64,000 nt of DNA from Pseudocercospora fijiensis CIRAD86 (GCF_000340215.1 NW_006921532.1:7871735-7935734), one strand, 5' to 3'; positions 22,350 to 33,478 are shown, counted from the first letter of the stretch. Made by a program: numbers and translations. The notes: generated by a model from the letters alone, not told the origin.

Positions 22350-23900
22350 CCCTTCCTAACGGCACCTAGGGCAATCTCTATAGTAGATACTATATCTAGC
22401 TAAAATACGCTTATAGTAAGGTAAGGGCGAGTAACGTACCTATAGCGGACGACTAGTAGATTTAGAAGATTAAGAGGCGTATAGCAACTATGCTATCCGG
22501 TAAGTTCCTAGCCCTCTACGAAAACCTATCTAGCTACCCTTATAGCTATACAAATAGGGCGCTAGTAGTAACGCAGCTGCTATATAGAGAAAGCCTTCGG
22601 CTTTGCTATTCGTACTATAGGAGATTTTATAACGCTAAGAGAAGTATAAAGGACGACGCTGCTATAATTGCCTAGTAGCTCTTATTCTCGAGACGCTAGG
22701 CAACTTTTACCTACGACAACCCTAATAGTTATAAAAAGTTAGGTTTCGTATAGTAGGAGCTACTTAGCGGCCTCTACCGGTTCTACTATAGTATATACTG
22801 CTTTTATAAGAGTAGCGACTAGGCGCCTAGAAGAGAAATAACTAGGTAGGATATAGTTAACGTAGCGGAGCCTAGCTAGAGGACGCAGACGATACTATTA
22901 TCCTACACTCCGATAAATATAGCCTCCTAACGAAGATACGAAATAAGTTATATAGTATATAACAAGGATTATTACGTATATCTATACTACCGAGTATAAG
23001 GCTAGACGATAGAGTCTACTCTATAGCAAAGGGACCGATTCCTAGGGTTGCCTAAGTACCTTAGTAAAGAAACGGCTCGCTACTAGAACGAATACTAAGA
23101 GTGTAAGAAGGACGTATGCGAGCACTTCTGCTATAGGATACGATTTACTTAGTACGATAAGGCGTATATTAGGTATAATAAATAGATATATAACTACGAG
23201 TATTACAAGTCCTAGATACTATTAGTACTTAGCAGATCGGTACTAATAAGGAGGCTAGAGAAAACCGTTACTACTATACGATAGGCGAAGGTAGCTAACT
23301 TAGCCGAGTACGACCGCCTAACTAGGACCTTACGAGAGTTACTCGCTACTAGTAACAAGCCGGATCGATCGGTAGTCCTAGAGCTTATAATATAGTTAAA
23401 AGGAGTAGTAATAGCAATAATACTAGGGAAGAACTTTAGTCTACTAGTTAGAGACGGCCGCATAGACAGTTAGGCATATCTGCCTATTACCGATCCGGAT
23501 AACTTAATACCGCCTTAGCTAGACCCCTAGCTCGCTTAGGAAAGAGAACTTAGCGAGCTAGTAGAAGACTAGATAGATTCTTAGGTCGCGCCTTATAAGC
23601 CTAATCCGGTCTTAGAAGTACTACCTAGGGACTTAGAGTTAGTTATAGACGACTCGCGTATAAGGGAAGCGAGCCTAACGCGTACCGAAACGACTATCGC
23701 GGGATACTTAGTAATCGTATTACTAGCGTCGGTAAACGCGGTAATAGCAGAGGAATAAGAAGCAGAGTAGAGTCGATTAAATAGAGAATAGTATAAAAAG
23801 ATAGAGACGCTTCTAAGATATAAGAAATTGCTATCTAACTATACTATATCTTAGCGATACAATCTAGAGCGATACGCGAAGAACTTCCGTTAGAACCTAG
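22350..23900 (+). pseudogene. Unassigned RIP-degraded coding remnant upstream of an integrase
   Basis: One plus-strand frame (in phase with 22,490) has long open stretches broken mainly by TAG, starting MLSGKFLALYENLSSYPYSY. Later pieces include YLSKETARY*NEY, a Cys/His-containing CKKDVCEHFCYRI and a Glu-rich segment near 23,750. I do not recognise a domain. It could be a gag-like part of the element that carries the integrase downstream, or an unrelated remnant. Stop density and dinucleotide bias match the neighbouring transposons. Confidence 0.35.
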
Positions 23901-25406
23901 AGTATAGCCGGCTAGAGAGATACGTTAATAGCACTAGGTAGGTCCCTTACGTCTACCTAAGAGATATATTACGAATCTTATAAAGAACCTATAACTAGGG
24001 AGGTTACTTTAGCGCCGAAGTAGTTAGTAAGAAGATTAGAGGGCGGGTATTCTAGCCTACGATCTCGGCCGATATTTATAACTATATCCGTACTTACGTT
24101 TAGTATATAACCTAGGTATAGCGACTTCGAAGTAATAAGCTCGTCTCCTTCGATACTTTTAACCTATAGAAGCTTATATAGATAGATATAATAGGTCCGT
24201 TCCTAGAAATACTAAGAGGTAACCGGGTCCTACTTACGATAATATACTGCTTCTTAAACTTTACTATCGTAGTCCTACTAAAGGACGGAAACTAATACTA
24301 CTACTACTACTTGTAGTAATAGTATAGGCTACCGAGGGTAACATAACCTATAGCAATATAGGCAGCTATGTTTAGCAAGATAGGATAACGAGACTGTCGC
24401 TTAGGCTAATAACTAGAGCCCTGCAACATAGGCATTATAGAAGTGTAATATAAACAATGTGCTATACGAGGTTAATGCCCTATCTATAATATAGAAGGAG
24501 GCCTCTTATATAGGCTTAAAACTAGCCTATAGGTGTAGGGCCGGTTACTAGCTAATACTACTTCTAGACAAATAGAGCTCTATAGTCCGACGAGCGGTAG
24601 AGGATGTCTTTAATACGCTTTATTACCCCGTCGTGCTATATATAGACCTAGGAACGGAGTTTTATAGGCAATTAAAGGAAGCACTAGAACTAAGAGGGAC
24701 GCTATTGCGTTAAGCAGTAGTAGAACTTTACCGTATAACCGGTACTATCGAGAACGTTAATCGAATCCTCCGACGAACTATCGAAAAGGCTACGCACATT
24801 TATACCGACGCGGCGGGACATTAATATACGAGTTTTACGGACTAGGACTTAGCAAGCAAGCGATGTGCGCAGGCGGCTAACGAAAGGTACACGCTAAAGC
24901 TAGGATACGCGCCGACGGAGGTAGTGCTCGGATGCCTCCCTAGATAACTTAAGGACCTTAAAGTTACCTACCTAAGCGAACGGCGGACCTACCTCTCCCG
25001 TCTCGCGGGTAAGACGGCTCCAAGGCACCTTAAGGAAGGCGACTTGCAGCAGGCGTGCCGCTACCTTATAATAAGCAGAGAGGAAGTGTAGGAACAATAT
25101 CGAGCCAACTACCTCCGGGAGAGAGGGGAACGAGAAGAGAGGTAGGATCGAGGAGCGAAGGAGCAGGCTATAAAGAAGGGAGACCTAGTATTGTTGCACT
25201 AGCAGAGTGTAGATAAGGCGGCGGTGCGCTGGACAGGCCCTTACCGCGTAGCCAGGTACTTGGGAGAGCACGACAAAACGGTCGAGCTAGAGCACGTAGA
25301 TGGACGGCCTGCTAGTCTTAAAGCAAGGCATGTCAGCCAGCTTCGCATCTACCGAACACGCCCAGCCAGATTGCGACCAGCCGTAGGAAGGTCTCCGGAG
25401 GACTGA
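23850..25406 (+). pseudogene. Integrase of a Ty3-like retroelement, possibly the 3' part of element C
   Basis: The zinc-binding part reads GGYFSAEVVSKKIRGRVF*P (about 24,000-24,060), with His changed to Tyr. The core shows the first Asp in IDIIGPF (about 24,186), the second in YIDLGTEF (about 24,645) and the Glu in TIENVNRILRR (about 24,747), the D,D,E order of retroviral-type integrases. The C-terminal domain ends GDLVLLHQ...VRWTGPYRVARYLG; its last 60 codons (25,224-25,406) are intact and rich in CA/TG. It lies on the same strand as element C, whose visible part ends at RNase H, so it could be C's continuation beyond inserted element B; the long unexplained interval leaves this open. Confidence 0.6.
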
Positions 25407-25430
25407 AGGTAGTCGAGGGCGACTAGGCTT

Positions 25431-25792
25431 AATTGAGGGAGTAGGAAGCGGAGGATAGTTGCAAACGGTATTTCGGCTAGTTGCGTAGAGGGACTGGAAT
25501 ATCTCCTATCTTCGTTTGTTATAGGCGACTACATAGAAGGATGGATTTCCGGTAGATAGACCATTATCGAACCCCTTTGCACCCAACTCCTCTTTCTTTG
25601 TTGCACCAGAGACATTTTCCTCGGTCAAGAACTTCTCTAGTAGTGTGAGTGGATTCCAGATTGGATCGCCTCTGAAGATTACCGTCGAAGATGCTGGCTA
25701 CCTATGACGTAGCATGGTCTTACTCTTCCACGTGGAACACCCTCGCGCCTTCTCTTTCGATCTTGTGACGACTGCACACTCTTGCGGGCGCA
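25431..25792. other. Edge of the transposon block and 3' flank of the Zn2Cys6 gene
   Basis: Base composition changes from RIP-type (TpA-rich) to normal here. No LTR, target duplication or gene is recognised; the right part is probably the 3' untranslated region of the regulator gene that ends at 25,793. Confidence 0.5.
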
Positions 25793-27767
25793 TCATTTGT
25801 GGAAGGAACGAGGCGAGGTTTCGAAAGTCTGGTCCAAGGATAGTGGCTCGGCAAAGAGAAAGTCCAGTCCGAAGTCGGCGTCACTTTCCGAGAGCTGATA
25901 TAAGGACTGGTAATCGGTAGCAGGTGGCTGGGCTGTCGATGCTACATCGTGTGTTGAAGCTGTCTCAGAAGCGCGAGACGATGGCAGGTGGATGCCAAAG
26001 TCCGAGATCAAGCTGCTGTTATAGCTGAGATACCACTCCAAGGTTCGTCTCGCAGAGTTCAAGATTCGCGCCGGAGCAGAGTGCTTCTCAACGGCACGGA
26101 TTCTGTCTCCGACTTTGCACAGCTTCTCGGCGTATTCTGTCAGAGCTAGCAGGCGTGTCTCAATGATGGCCCCGAGAGTGCCGCCTGGAACCGTTAGAGC
26201 AATGTACAGCTTGGCGAGCAGGTAAAGCGCGTATGCTGCTCTACTTGCGAACATGAGGCCAGGTAAAGCGAGGAGCGTATGGGTGTCGAATGACACAAGA
26301 GTATCGATTATGGCGTGCAGGGCGACCACCAGTTCGTACACAGCCGTGATGTGTTCTTCGCTCACGACGGGAGCCGGGAAATCGGCCAATGATAGGTTCT
26401 CCGGGATGTAAGGTGCTGCAAAGGACTGCTTGTTCGTTGAAGTGTGGAGAACTGCTTCGTGTATCAAGGCCGTCGCTACGTGCTCTAGATAGAGAAGCGA
26501 TGGTATTCGGAGATGAATTGGTAACAACATCTTCCAATTCAAGAGCTTGTTCCTGCAGATTTGAGCCTTGGTCTTCATGATCGGGTCCGAGATGTCGTAA
26601 TAGCTTGAGACGTCGCCCAGTTCCATTTCTTCGGCAATTTGCTCGAGAAGTCTTTCGACGCGAAAATATTGACAAAGATATGCGTCGCCATGTTCATTGT
26701 CAGAGTACTGCAGCATCATGAGCGCGTTTTCGCTTTCTTCGTTCCACCTCGACTGATACGGTCTCCTCATAAAGATGCTCATGGATGCCGACAGAACGTG
26801 TGCGCCAATCCAGGCCCGGTGCACATCAGCAGTGTTTCCCTCCTCTCTCTCGCGCGCAATCCTGGCGTTAGAGGACAAGTCATGCGTCGAAAGAGGGCCT
26901 GCAAGACTGATCCCGGCAGCAATGCTACTGCAAAGCTGTATAAGATGATATATGGACACATACTTGTGGTGCTCTGGCGTCCTGTACCACAAGCAAGCGA
27001 TCTGAATGGCTCGCATCAGGTCGAGGCGGCTGTCCTTTTCTCCGATGACACTGTTTGCAAGGCGATCCAACAGAAGTTGTGCAACATGATCTTGTTGCAC
27101 GGAGGTCAAGCATCCGGGACTTGCAGCGTACATGACAGCCAGGAAAAGCACAGGTCGCTTATCACGAAGCTCGAGCAGAGTCTGTCCAGCAGGCAGAGGG
27201 ACCAAGGGGAAGACTGGGAGGACATCGTTACAATAGCGCCAATAACAACGCTGCTGGAGTTCAGAAGATATCGAAGCGTCCAGTCTGAGGATATCGGGGT
27301 CAGCGATTCGCGATGCATTACTGCTTTCATCCGTCACCGACGTCTCGGACTGCTCAGGCGAGCTTTTTTCCAGTCTTCGCTTCTTCGAAGCGAGCGGATT
27401 TGAACTTGGCGTGGATGACGACTGCAACAGAATGTCATCATTGCCGACATCCTGGCCACTGGGGTTCAAATGTGCTTCGTTGATACCTTGCGCTTGCAAG
27501 AGTCGCGTTAAGCTGGCCACCTGTGCTTCCAGCTCGGCGACCCGATCTTTCTGTCTTTTGGAAGCTGTCAAGGTGCAGTCTTTTCCAAGCCGTAGACATC
27601 TGTCGCAGGGCGGCACAGCTCCTTCTGCCTGGTGTCCGAGGGAGCATCTGCGCTCATGCGTTGGTTAGATGAGAAGGAAGGGAACGGATGGCTGCTGATT
27701 GCCCGACTCACTTAATCTTTATGGAGGAACAGGCTTGACAAGCTCTGCCTCGTTTGCCGGCAGACAT
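25793..27767 (-). CDS. Zn2Cys6 fungal-specific transcription factor
   Basis: Two exons: 27,712-27,767 and 25,793-27,647, with a 64-nt intron (GTGAGT...GCAG). The spliced product has 636 residues. The intron splits the zinc cluster: exon 1 gives CQACSSIKIK and exon 2 completes C-X12-CDRCLRLGKDC, a full CX2CX6C...CX2CX6C binuclear cluster at residues 10-45. A short coiled coil follows (VAELEAQVASLTRLLQAQ, about 52-70). The middle region (about 140-420) has the helical character of the fungal_trans regulatory domain (LLDRLANSVIG, IQIACLWYRTPEHHKYVS). A nuclear DNA-binding regulator; targets unknown. It is the first gene beyond the transposon block. The start at 27,767 is chosen because it supplies the first three cysteines. 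Confidence 0.85.
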
Positions 27768-28056
27768 GTTGGTTCATGTCCAAGACTATGAAAGCAGATC
27801 GTCGAAGGACTCGTAGATGATGGCAGCACAAGTTGAGGGCCGAGCAGAGGGGAAGGATTCGGATCAAATCAAATCCCTGCCATCATGGTGGTCATGTGAC
27901 TATGCCAACTCGTCGCAAAGCCCGTTATCGACTGTCACATAGTGTACCGGCTGGGACTATCTACACTCTCATACAGTAGCTACCTATCCGAATGCCCACC
28001 AATGTCGGAGTGCTTCGCTCCAGCATTGCACCTGACTGTGGAACTCATAGTGCTGC
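27768..28056. other. Intergenic region upstream of the Zn2Cys6 gene
   Basis: Holds the promoter of the regulator gene and the 3' flank of PRP5. No open frame of interest and no recognisable element. Confidence 0.5.
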
Positions 28057-31000
28057 TTAAACAACACGGTATCGGCCTCCGCCTCCAGAACGGTTCTCTG
28101 CATCTTGTGCCTGCAGTGTGCCTTCGGTCAAGTGACGTGAAAGCTCACGCATCGCCGACTGCACCGCAATCTCTGTATCACCCTCCACCAAAATGTAGAG
28201 CTTCGGCTCGTCGCCAGCGTTGACTTCCTTGCCGGCCGGGTAGTAGATGCCCTTGGAAGTGATCGAAGTCCCGGTCGCTTCAAGGATCTTGGCCACATTC
28301 GTCCTGTTCGTGACAGCCCATCTGGCCTTCTGCGGGAAGTCATTGATCTCAAGCGTAGCATGGAACGCTCCGGCGTCTGGACCACGATTGTCGATCGGTG
28401 CTCCCGGACGCGTCGCACCCTTTGTTCCGAGACGACTGTTGATACTGGCCGCCGCCGCTGCAGCTCTGGCAACAGGATCGCTGATGGTGGCAGGATTGGC
28501 CGCAGGCGTTTCGGTCTTCGACACCTTCAAAGCATTGGCCAAGTGCGCTTGCAAGTCGTTGCGGAGGTCGCCCTGAGCTTGGCTCTGACCACCTTGACCC
28601 GTCTGCTCAGCTTGAGCATCACGATCGGTGACCTTGCCGGCAGCTTTTGAGACAAGCTTCTCCACCTCGCTCTCTTTCTTGTCTTTCTCCTTCTTAGCCT
28701 CTTCGTTCTCCTCCTCTGGCTCGTCTCCAGTCTTGAACATGCTCTTCTCTCGTGCACGTTCAGCAGCACGAGCAGCATCAAGCCGCTCGATGCCATGGCC
28801 ACCAAAGCCTGAACCTGCCCGAGATGCCTCACCAGCCTCGACCTTTTTCTTATGTGTTGCTGCCAGTTCTTTGAGATCATCTGGAGGCTCTTGCTTGCTG
28901 TCCTCCAAGCATCGGACGAGGAAAGGCGCATACCGATCCTGCTCGGGAGTGACGAATGTAACAGCAGTACCGGTATTGCCAGCACGACCAGTGCGGCCGG
29001 CACGATGGACATAATCTTCTCCGTGGTTGGGCGAATCAAAGTTGATCACCAACTTGAGCTGCTTCACGTCGAGGCCTCTCGCCGCCACAGACGTGGCCAC
29101 CATGATGGGTATGGCGCCCGATTTGAAGTCGAGGATGGCCTGGTCACGGTCGATCTGCTCCCTGCCTCCGTGTACAGAAACACTGGGGTACCCCTTCTTG
29201 CCCAATTCCTTGAAGATGTGGTCGGCAGTTTCTTGTCTCTCAACGAAGACGAGAGAACGAGCGTCTTCATCTTCTTCGAGTAGATTGCCGAGCAGCTCCA
29301 GAACGCGGCGGAACTTCGTATCCTCAGGTCGAACCTCGATGATTTGAGTGATTTCGGGAGCCACGACACTGCGACCTCCTACAACGATCTCAACTGGTTT
29401 CGAGAGCGTCTTCCGTGCAAGAGATTCCATCTTCTTTGGAAATGTTGCCGAGAAGAGGACAGTCTGCCTGTCTGGTCGAATATTGCCCAAGATGCGTGTA
29501 ATCTGAGGCTCGAAACCCATGTCGAACATGCGATCAGCTTCATCCATAACGACGTAGGTAACGCGGCGTAGATTCGTGACGCGGCCCTGATTGGCAGCGA
29601 GAAGATCGATCATGCGTCCTGGGGTGCACACGACGACCTCTGCGCCTCGCTTCAATTCTGCAATCTGATCCTTGATGGGAGCTCCACCGTAGGCGCACAC
29701 ACCACGCAGACCAAGCGCCTTCAAATATGGTTTGCATTCGCGATGAATTTGAACGGCAAGCTCCCGAGTCGGCGCCATAATGATGCCAACGGGGCCTTCC
29801 AGATTTGCGACCGGGCGTTGGTCCTTGATGTGACGGAACATGGGTAGAATGAATGCCAGAGTCTTGCCTGAGCCAGTCTTCGCAATACCAATGGTGTCAC
29901 GGCCAGACATGATCGCCGGCAGAGCTTGACACTGAATGGACGTTGGACTCTCGAATTTGTTCTCGCGGATCACGTCCAGCACCTGGGCACCAAAACCAGC
30001 CTGTGACCACTTCGTGATTGGCTTCGGCGGATCCACACCTCTGACGGTGATATTGTCAAGCTCAGCTCTGAGCGTCGTCACATCGTCTTCAGTCATTTCC
30101 GAGACCTCAATCGATTCGTTATAAAAGTTCTTGCGGAATGATTCGTAGTCAATTTTCGAGTGGTCGACAGCAGGAATCTCCTTTTTCTTGCGCCTAGCGG
30201 GGTTCAGTAGATCTTCTGGGTTGTCGCCGACTGCATCAAGATCTGGGCCATCATCCTCATCAAAGAGCCGGGGCTCTCGTGTGCCACGCTTGGCTGCACT
30301 CGGCTGTGGTCGCCTCTCCGGGACTTCCTCGAGATTGTTCATGAAGGCATCCAGTGGATCGACGTCCTCGTCTACTTCCATTGCAGTATCAGCAACAGCA
30401 GCAGATGTCGTGGCTGGTACTGAGGGTTCGGCATCAGGCATGGTGGCATCTTGATCTTCTTGCGCTTCTTCCGCACGCTTTTGAGCCGCCTGTCGAGCGG
30501 CTTCAGCCTCTTCCTCGTCGCTTCGAAGATCTTCCATGTCATCGTCTTGGTCATCTTCTCCATTAGGATCCGCAACATCACTTGTAGTAGACTCGAGGAC
30601 AAGGTCAGGAAGCTTCTTAAATTTACGCTGCACATCATCCTCGTCGTCCAGGGCAGCAGACTTTGCTGTAGCAGTCTTATCGCCAGTCTTTTCGGAAGCG
30701 CTCTTGTTTAGGCCGAAGCCCGTGATCTTGGCATCTTTAGATGCCACGCGAGAGCCTACATCCTGGCTTAGCAATGCACTCGGATCCAGCGCGTTTACGT
30801 TGCCCTCACCTTTCGGCACATTTCCTGTCTGCGCGACAGTGTTCAGATCGTTTGCGTTTCCATTGGCGATAGCAGGAACGGCTGCATCGCCGCCGAGTGT
30901 TGCCTGTTCGGGCTTCAACTTGCCTTCCGTCTGCTTCTTGATGGCCTTAGGATCGAACTTGGCCCGCGTTGTCGCAGGTGTATCTTCGAATGTTGGAGCA

Positions 31001-31737
31001 GGTGCTGGCGAGCCGACAGCTGTAGTGGTCTGCGAGTTTGACGGCGATGCAGCGGTTGGGGTTAAAGCAGAGGCAGAAGCAGAAGCAGCCTTTCCGGCTT
31101 CGAACTTGGCCTTCTCTTGGGCTTTCTTTGCCTTCCATGCCTCGACCTTGGCCAGTCTCTCTGCTTTCGCCCTTTTCTCAGCCTCATCCTCGGCTGTCGG
31201 AGGGGGCTGTCGTGAGTCGCCATTGGAGGGTTCATTCGATGTGGGCGGTCGTGAGGAGGGCTGTTCATTTAGCATGGCTCCAAGAATTAAAATGCAAACG
31301 GAATCACGTACCTCGCCACGGTCCACCGGGGTAGTCCTTCGCCGTTTGTTCCTGTGTCCGTTATCGTGCAAATGGTCGTCGTCAGGTGGACGTCGCGGCT
31401 TGTTCTTCGGGTCTCTCACCGGAGATCTGCAACGGCCATAGCCATGGTCGCGGGGGGAACGTGAGCGAGGCTCGCGGCGACCGCGGCCATAGTCTCGGGA
31501 TCGATCTCGTTCATAGCCGCGGTCGCGATGGTCGCGAGAGTAGTCTCGGCTTGCTCCACGAGGGCGATCGTCGCGGCGCTGGGTCTGTCTGTCTATCAAA
31601 CTTCTGTCGCTGTGGTAAGTGCCACGACCTCTTACATCTCTGCTGCGCGATCGTCGATGATAGCTCCGATCGTATTCTCGATCCCGGTCACGCCGAGTGT
31701 CGCGGTCGTCTCTCCTACGCGCTGGTGAGCGGGCCAT
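28057..31737 (-). CDS. PRP5: DEAD-box ATP-dependent RNA helicase Prp5 (pre-mRNA splicing)
   Basis: Prp5 remodels U2 snRNP and proofreads branch-site pairing during prespliceosome assembly in the nucleus. The N-terminus is an Arg/Asp/Ser-rich domain (MARSPARRRDDRD...), followed by a Lys/Ala/Glu-rich linker and an acidic segment (DDEDDV, EDDQDDDMEDL). The helicase core is complete: AKTGSGKT (motif I), PTRELAVQ (Ia), TPGR (Ib), MDEAD (II), SAT (III) and HRAGRTGRAG (VI). The C-terminus carries the conserved INDFPQKARWAVTN block. The start at 31,737 (MARSP) is preferred over an in-frame Met at 31,923, whose extra 62 residues look like untranslated leader. A probable 51-nt intron (31,261-31,311, GTACGT...CTAAAT...CAG) is in frame and lacks stops; removing it gives about 1209 residues. 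Divergent from the HMG-box gene. Confidence 0.93.
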   Translation of the reverse strand: MARSPARRRDDRDTRRDRDREYDRSYHRRSRSRDVRGRGTYHSDRSLIDRQTQRRDDRPRGASRDYSRDHRDRGYERDRSRDYGRGRREPRSRSPRDHGYGRCRSPVRDPKNKPRRPPDDDHLHDNGHRNKRRRTTPVDRGEVRDSVCILILGAMLNEQPSSRPPTSNEPSNGDSRQPPPTAEDEAEKRAKAERLAKVEAWKAKKAQEKAKFEAGKAASASASALTPTAASPSNSQTTTAVGSPAPAPTFEDTPATTRAKFDPKAIKKQTEGKLKPEQATLGGDAAVPAIANGNANDLNTVAQTGNVPKGEGNVNALDPSALLSQDVGSRVASKDAKITGFGLNKSASEKTGDKTATAKSAALDDEDDVQRKFKKLPDLVLESTTSDVADPNGEDDQDDDMEDLRSDEEEAEAARQAAQKRAEEAQEDQDATMPDAEPSVPATTSAAVADTAMEVDEDVDPLDAFMNNLEEVPERRPQPSAAKRGTREPRLFDEDDGPDLDAVGDNPEDLLNPARRKKKEIPAVDHSKIDYESFRKNFYNESIEVSEMTEDDVTTLRAELDNITVRGVDPPKPITKWSQAGFGAQVLDVIRENKFESPTSIQCQALPAIMSGRDTIGIAKTGSGKTLAFILPMFRHIKDQRPVANLEGPVGIIMAPTRELAVQIHRECKPYLKALGLRGVCAYGGAPIKDQIAELKRGAEVVVCTPGRMIDLLAANQGRVTNLRRVTYVVMDEADRMFDMGFEPQITRILGNIRPDRQTVLFSATFPKKMESLARKTLSKPVEIVVGGRSVVAPEITQIIEVRPEDTKFRRVLELLGNLLEEDEDARSLVFVERQETADHIFKELGKKGYPSVSVHGGREQIDRDQAILDFKSGAIPIMVATSVAARGLDVKQLKLVINFDSPNHGEDYVHRAGRTGRAGNTGTAVTFVTPEQDRYAPFLVRCLEDSKQEPPDDLKELAATHKKKVEAGEASRAGSGFGGHGIERLDAARAAERAREKSMFKTGDEPEEENEEAKKEKDKKESEVEKLVSKAAGKVTDRDAQAEQTGQGGQSQAQGDLRNDLQAHLANALKVSKTETPAANPATISDPVARAAAAAASINSRLGTKGATRPGAPIDNRGPDAGAFHATLEINDFPQKARWAVTNRTNVAKILEATGTSITSKGIYYPAGKEVNAGDEPKLYILVEGDTEIAVQSAMRELSRHLTEGTLQAQDAENRSGGGGRYRVV

Positions 31738-32360
31738 ATTGTGCGGCCGGTTGTCGATCGTCCGTACTGCACGCTCTTTGCCGCTCGCTGCTGGTGCGAT
31801 GCTCTCGCTCCCTAATCTTTCTCCTCCACGCTCGATTGCGCAACTCGCCTCCGAAACACGCTGTGTAGGTGCGCCGTTGCTGCACCTCCGCCTCTCAGTC
31901 CTGCTGCCCGCCTTTCGCCGCACAAGCTCGCAGAATGCGCCTTACCTCAAGTGGAATTGCTGATTGCAGTAGCGGAGTTGTCACTCAGGGCAATGCCTGA
32001 GTATCGTAGTGCCGCAATGTCGAACGCAGGCGCAATCGGCCGGTGGTGTTGTGTTCGTTGCGAAGTGAGCTTTTCGATAGCGAAAGAGCGAAAGAAGAAG
32101 TTGACAGCTCAAGCACGTGAGCTCGCGGCGGATGGCTTGGCGCTTGCGAGCAAGCACGGGGAGCCGGGAGCCTGAGCCTGTCACTCTATCGCAGTCGCAT
32201 TATTGTGAGAGAGCCCAACCACCCAGCCACAAACACACCTCCTCCTCCACCAGCACTTCCTCTTCCACTCCAAGTCTCCAACTACACCGCCTCCGCGCCC
32301 ATTGCCGGTCGCGCAGCCTTCCAGGAGGCCAAGACACTGAAAAATCATCCAAACTCTGAC
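31738..32360. promoter_or_regulatory. Divergent promoter region between PRP5 and the HMG-box gene
   Basis: 623 bp separate the two chosen start codons. Open frames on both strands continue into it (to 31,923 on the minus strand, from 32,205 on the plus strand), but they lack conserved sequence and are read as leader. No TATA box stands out. Confidence 0.5.
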
Positions 32361-33478
32361 ATGCTCGGGCGGGTGCTGGTGCGCTTTCCTGCGCGTCTGC
32401 CTCGCTCTCTCCCTCTCCTGCAACCCAATCATGGCCTGAAGCCGAAGATCTCCATTATACTGCCAATTCGCACTTATGCCACACCAGGCAGACCCAAGAG
32501 TGTTGTGGGCGAGCCATCGCGTCCGGTGAAGCGCAACGTCAAGAAAGGCGCTGCGAAGCCACGCGATGCATCGAGTGCTGCCTCCAAGAAGCTTGCCTCC
32601 AAGAAGCTTGCCTCCAAGAAGCGCACAACGACTAGAGCAAAGACACCAGAGCAAAAAGCGGCGCAAGCGGAGAAGCAGGCCGCACAGAAGGCGGCATTGG
32701 CAAAGCGAAAGGCTGCGCAGAAAGCAGCGAGCCAAGCGACCGCAGAAAAGGAGAAGCTTCAGGAACTGAAAAAGGCCGCGCTTGATCCTCCGAAGCAGAA
32801 AACAGGTGTGAACGCCTACATCACCTTCTTCGCAGAGAAGGCTGCGGGCAGTTCAGTGAGCGACAAAGTCAATTTTGCCGAGAGGTCCAAGAACATCGGT
32901 GCTGAATGGAAGAACATTTCGGCTACAGATAGAGAGGTGAGACCCAACTTGCTTTGATGACAGAGAGCGGTTCGCAGATTGACACGCACATCAGCATTAC
33001 AACCATTTGAGCCACACCAAGGCTGCAGAGCAACAAGCCACCTTCAAACGCTGGGTAGAATCGCACACTCCTACTCAGATTCAGAAAGCGAACGAAGCTC
33101 GTGCTCAGCTTCGAAGGAAGCTGCCTTCTCAGAAGCACAAATGGGCCAAGATTCCAGACGAGCGCGTCCCCAAGAGACCAACAGGTTCTTTTGCGCAGTT
33201 CAATACCAATCGTCGACACAGCGGTGACTTCCAAGGCATCAGTCTCTCCGACTCCACAAAGCTGCTCGCGCAGGAGTGGAAGGCATTGAGCCCGTCCGAA
33301 AAAGAGGTTCGTGGTCATCTAACGACATAGATTCGTTTGACTCCTCACTGACATTTTGCTGCAGAAATACGAAAAGATTTACAAAGATGACCTTCAGCGC
33401 TACGTCTCTGAATACAGCACTGTATTCGGACACCCTCCAGCCAACAGCGGTGCTAGCGAGGCGACTGCAGCTGCATAG
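32361..33478 (+). CDS. Mitochondrial HMG-box DNA-packaging protein (Abf2/mtHMG type)
   Basis: Three exons: 32,361-32,936, 32,995-33,306 and 33,365-33,478 (introns 58 nt each, GTGAGA...CAG and GTTCGT...GCAG), 333 residues. The N-terminus (MLGRVLVRFPARLPRSLPLL...IRTYATPG) is Arg-rich without acidic residues, a good mitochondrial presequence. A Lys/Ala-rich linker follows, with a tandem ASKKLASKK repeat and a long AEKQAAQKAALAKRK helix. Two HMG-box-like units come after it: GVNAYITFFAEK...GAEWKNISATDREHY, and RPTGSFAQFNTN...AQEWKALSPSEKEKYEKIY. By analogy with Abf2 it would compact mitochondrial DNA. An upstream in-frame ATG at 32,205 would hide the presequence and is not preferred. Confidence 0.85.

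Noticed and set aside
1..25430. Possible Starship giant transposon (captain tyrosine recombinase)
   Set aside because: I looked for a DUF3435-type recombinase and cargo-like genes and found only transposase and retroelement motifs.
26639..27403. 254-codon plus-strand frame across the Zn2Cys6 gene
   Set aside because: Antisense shadow of a well-supported regulator; no recognisable content.
30536..31441. 301-codon open frame on the plus strand inside PRP5
   Set aside because: It is antisense to the charged N-terminal part of PRP5, has no domain, and arises from codon bias of the real gene.
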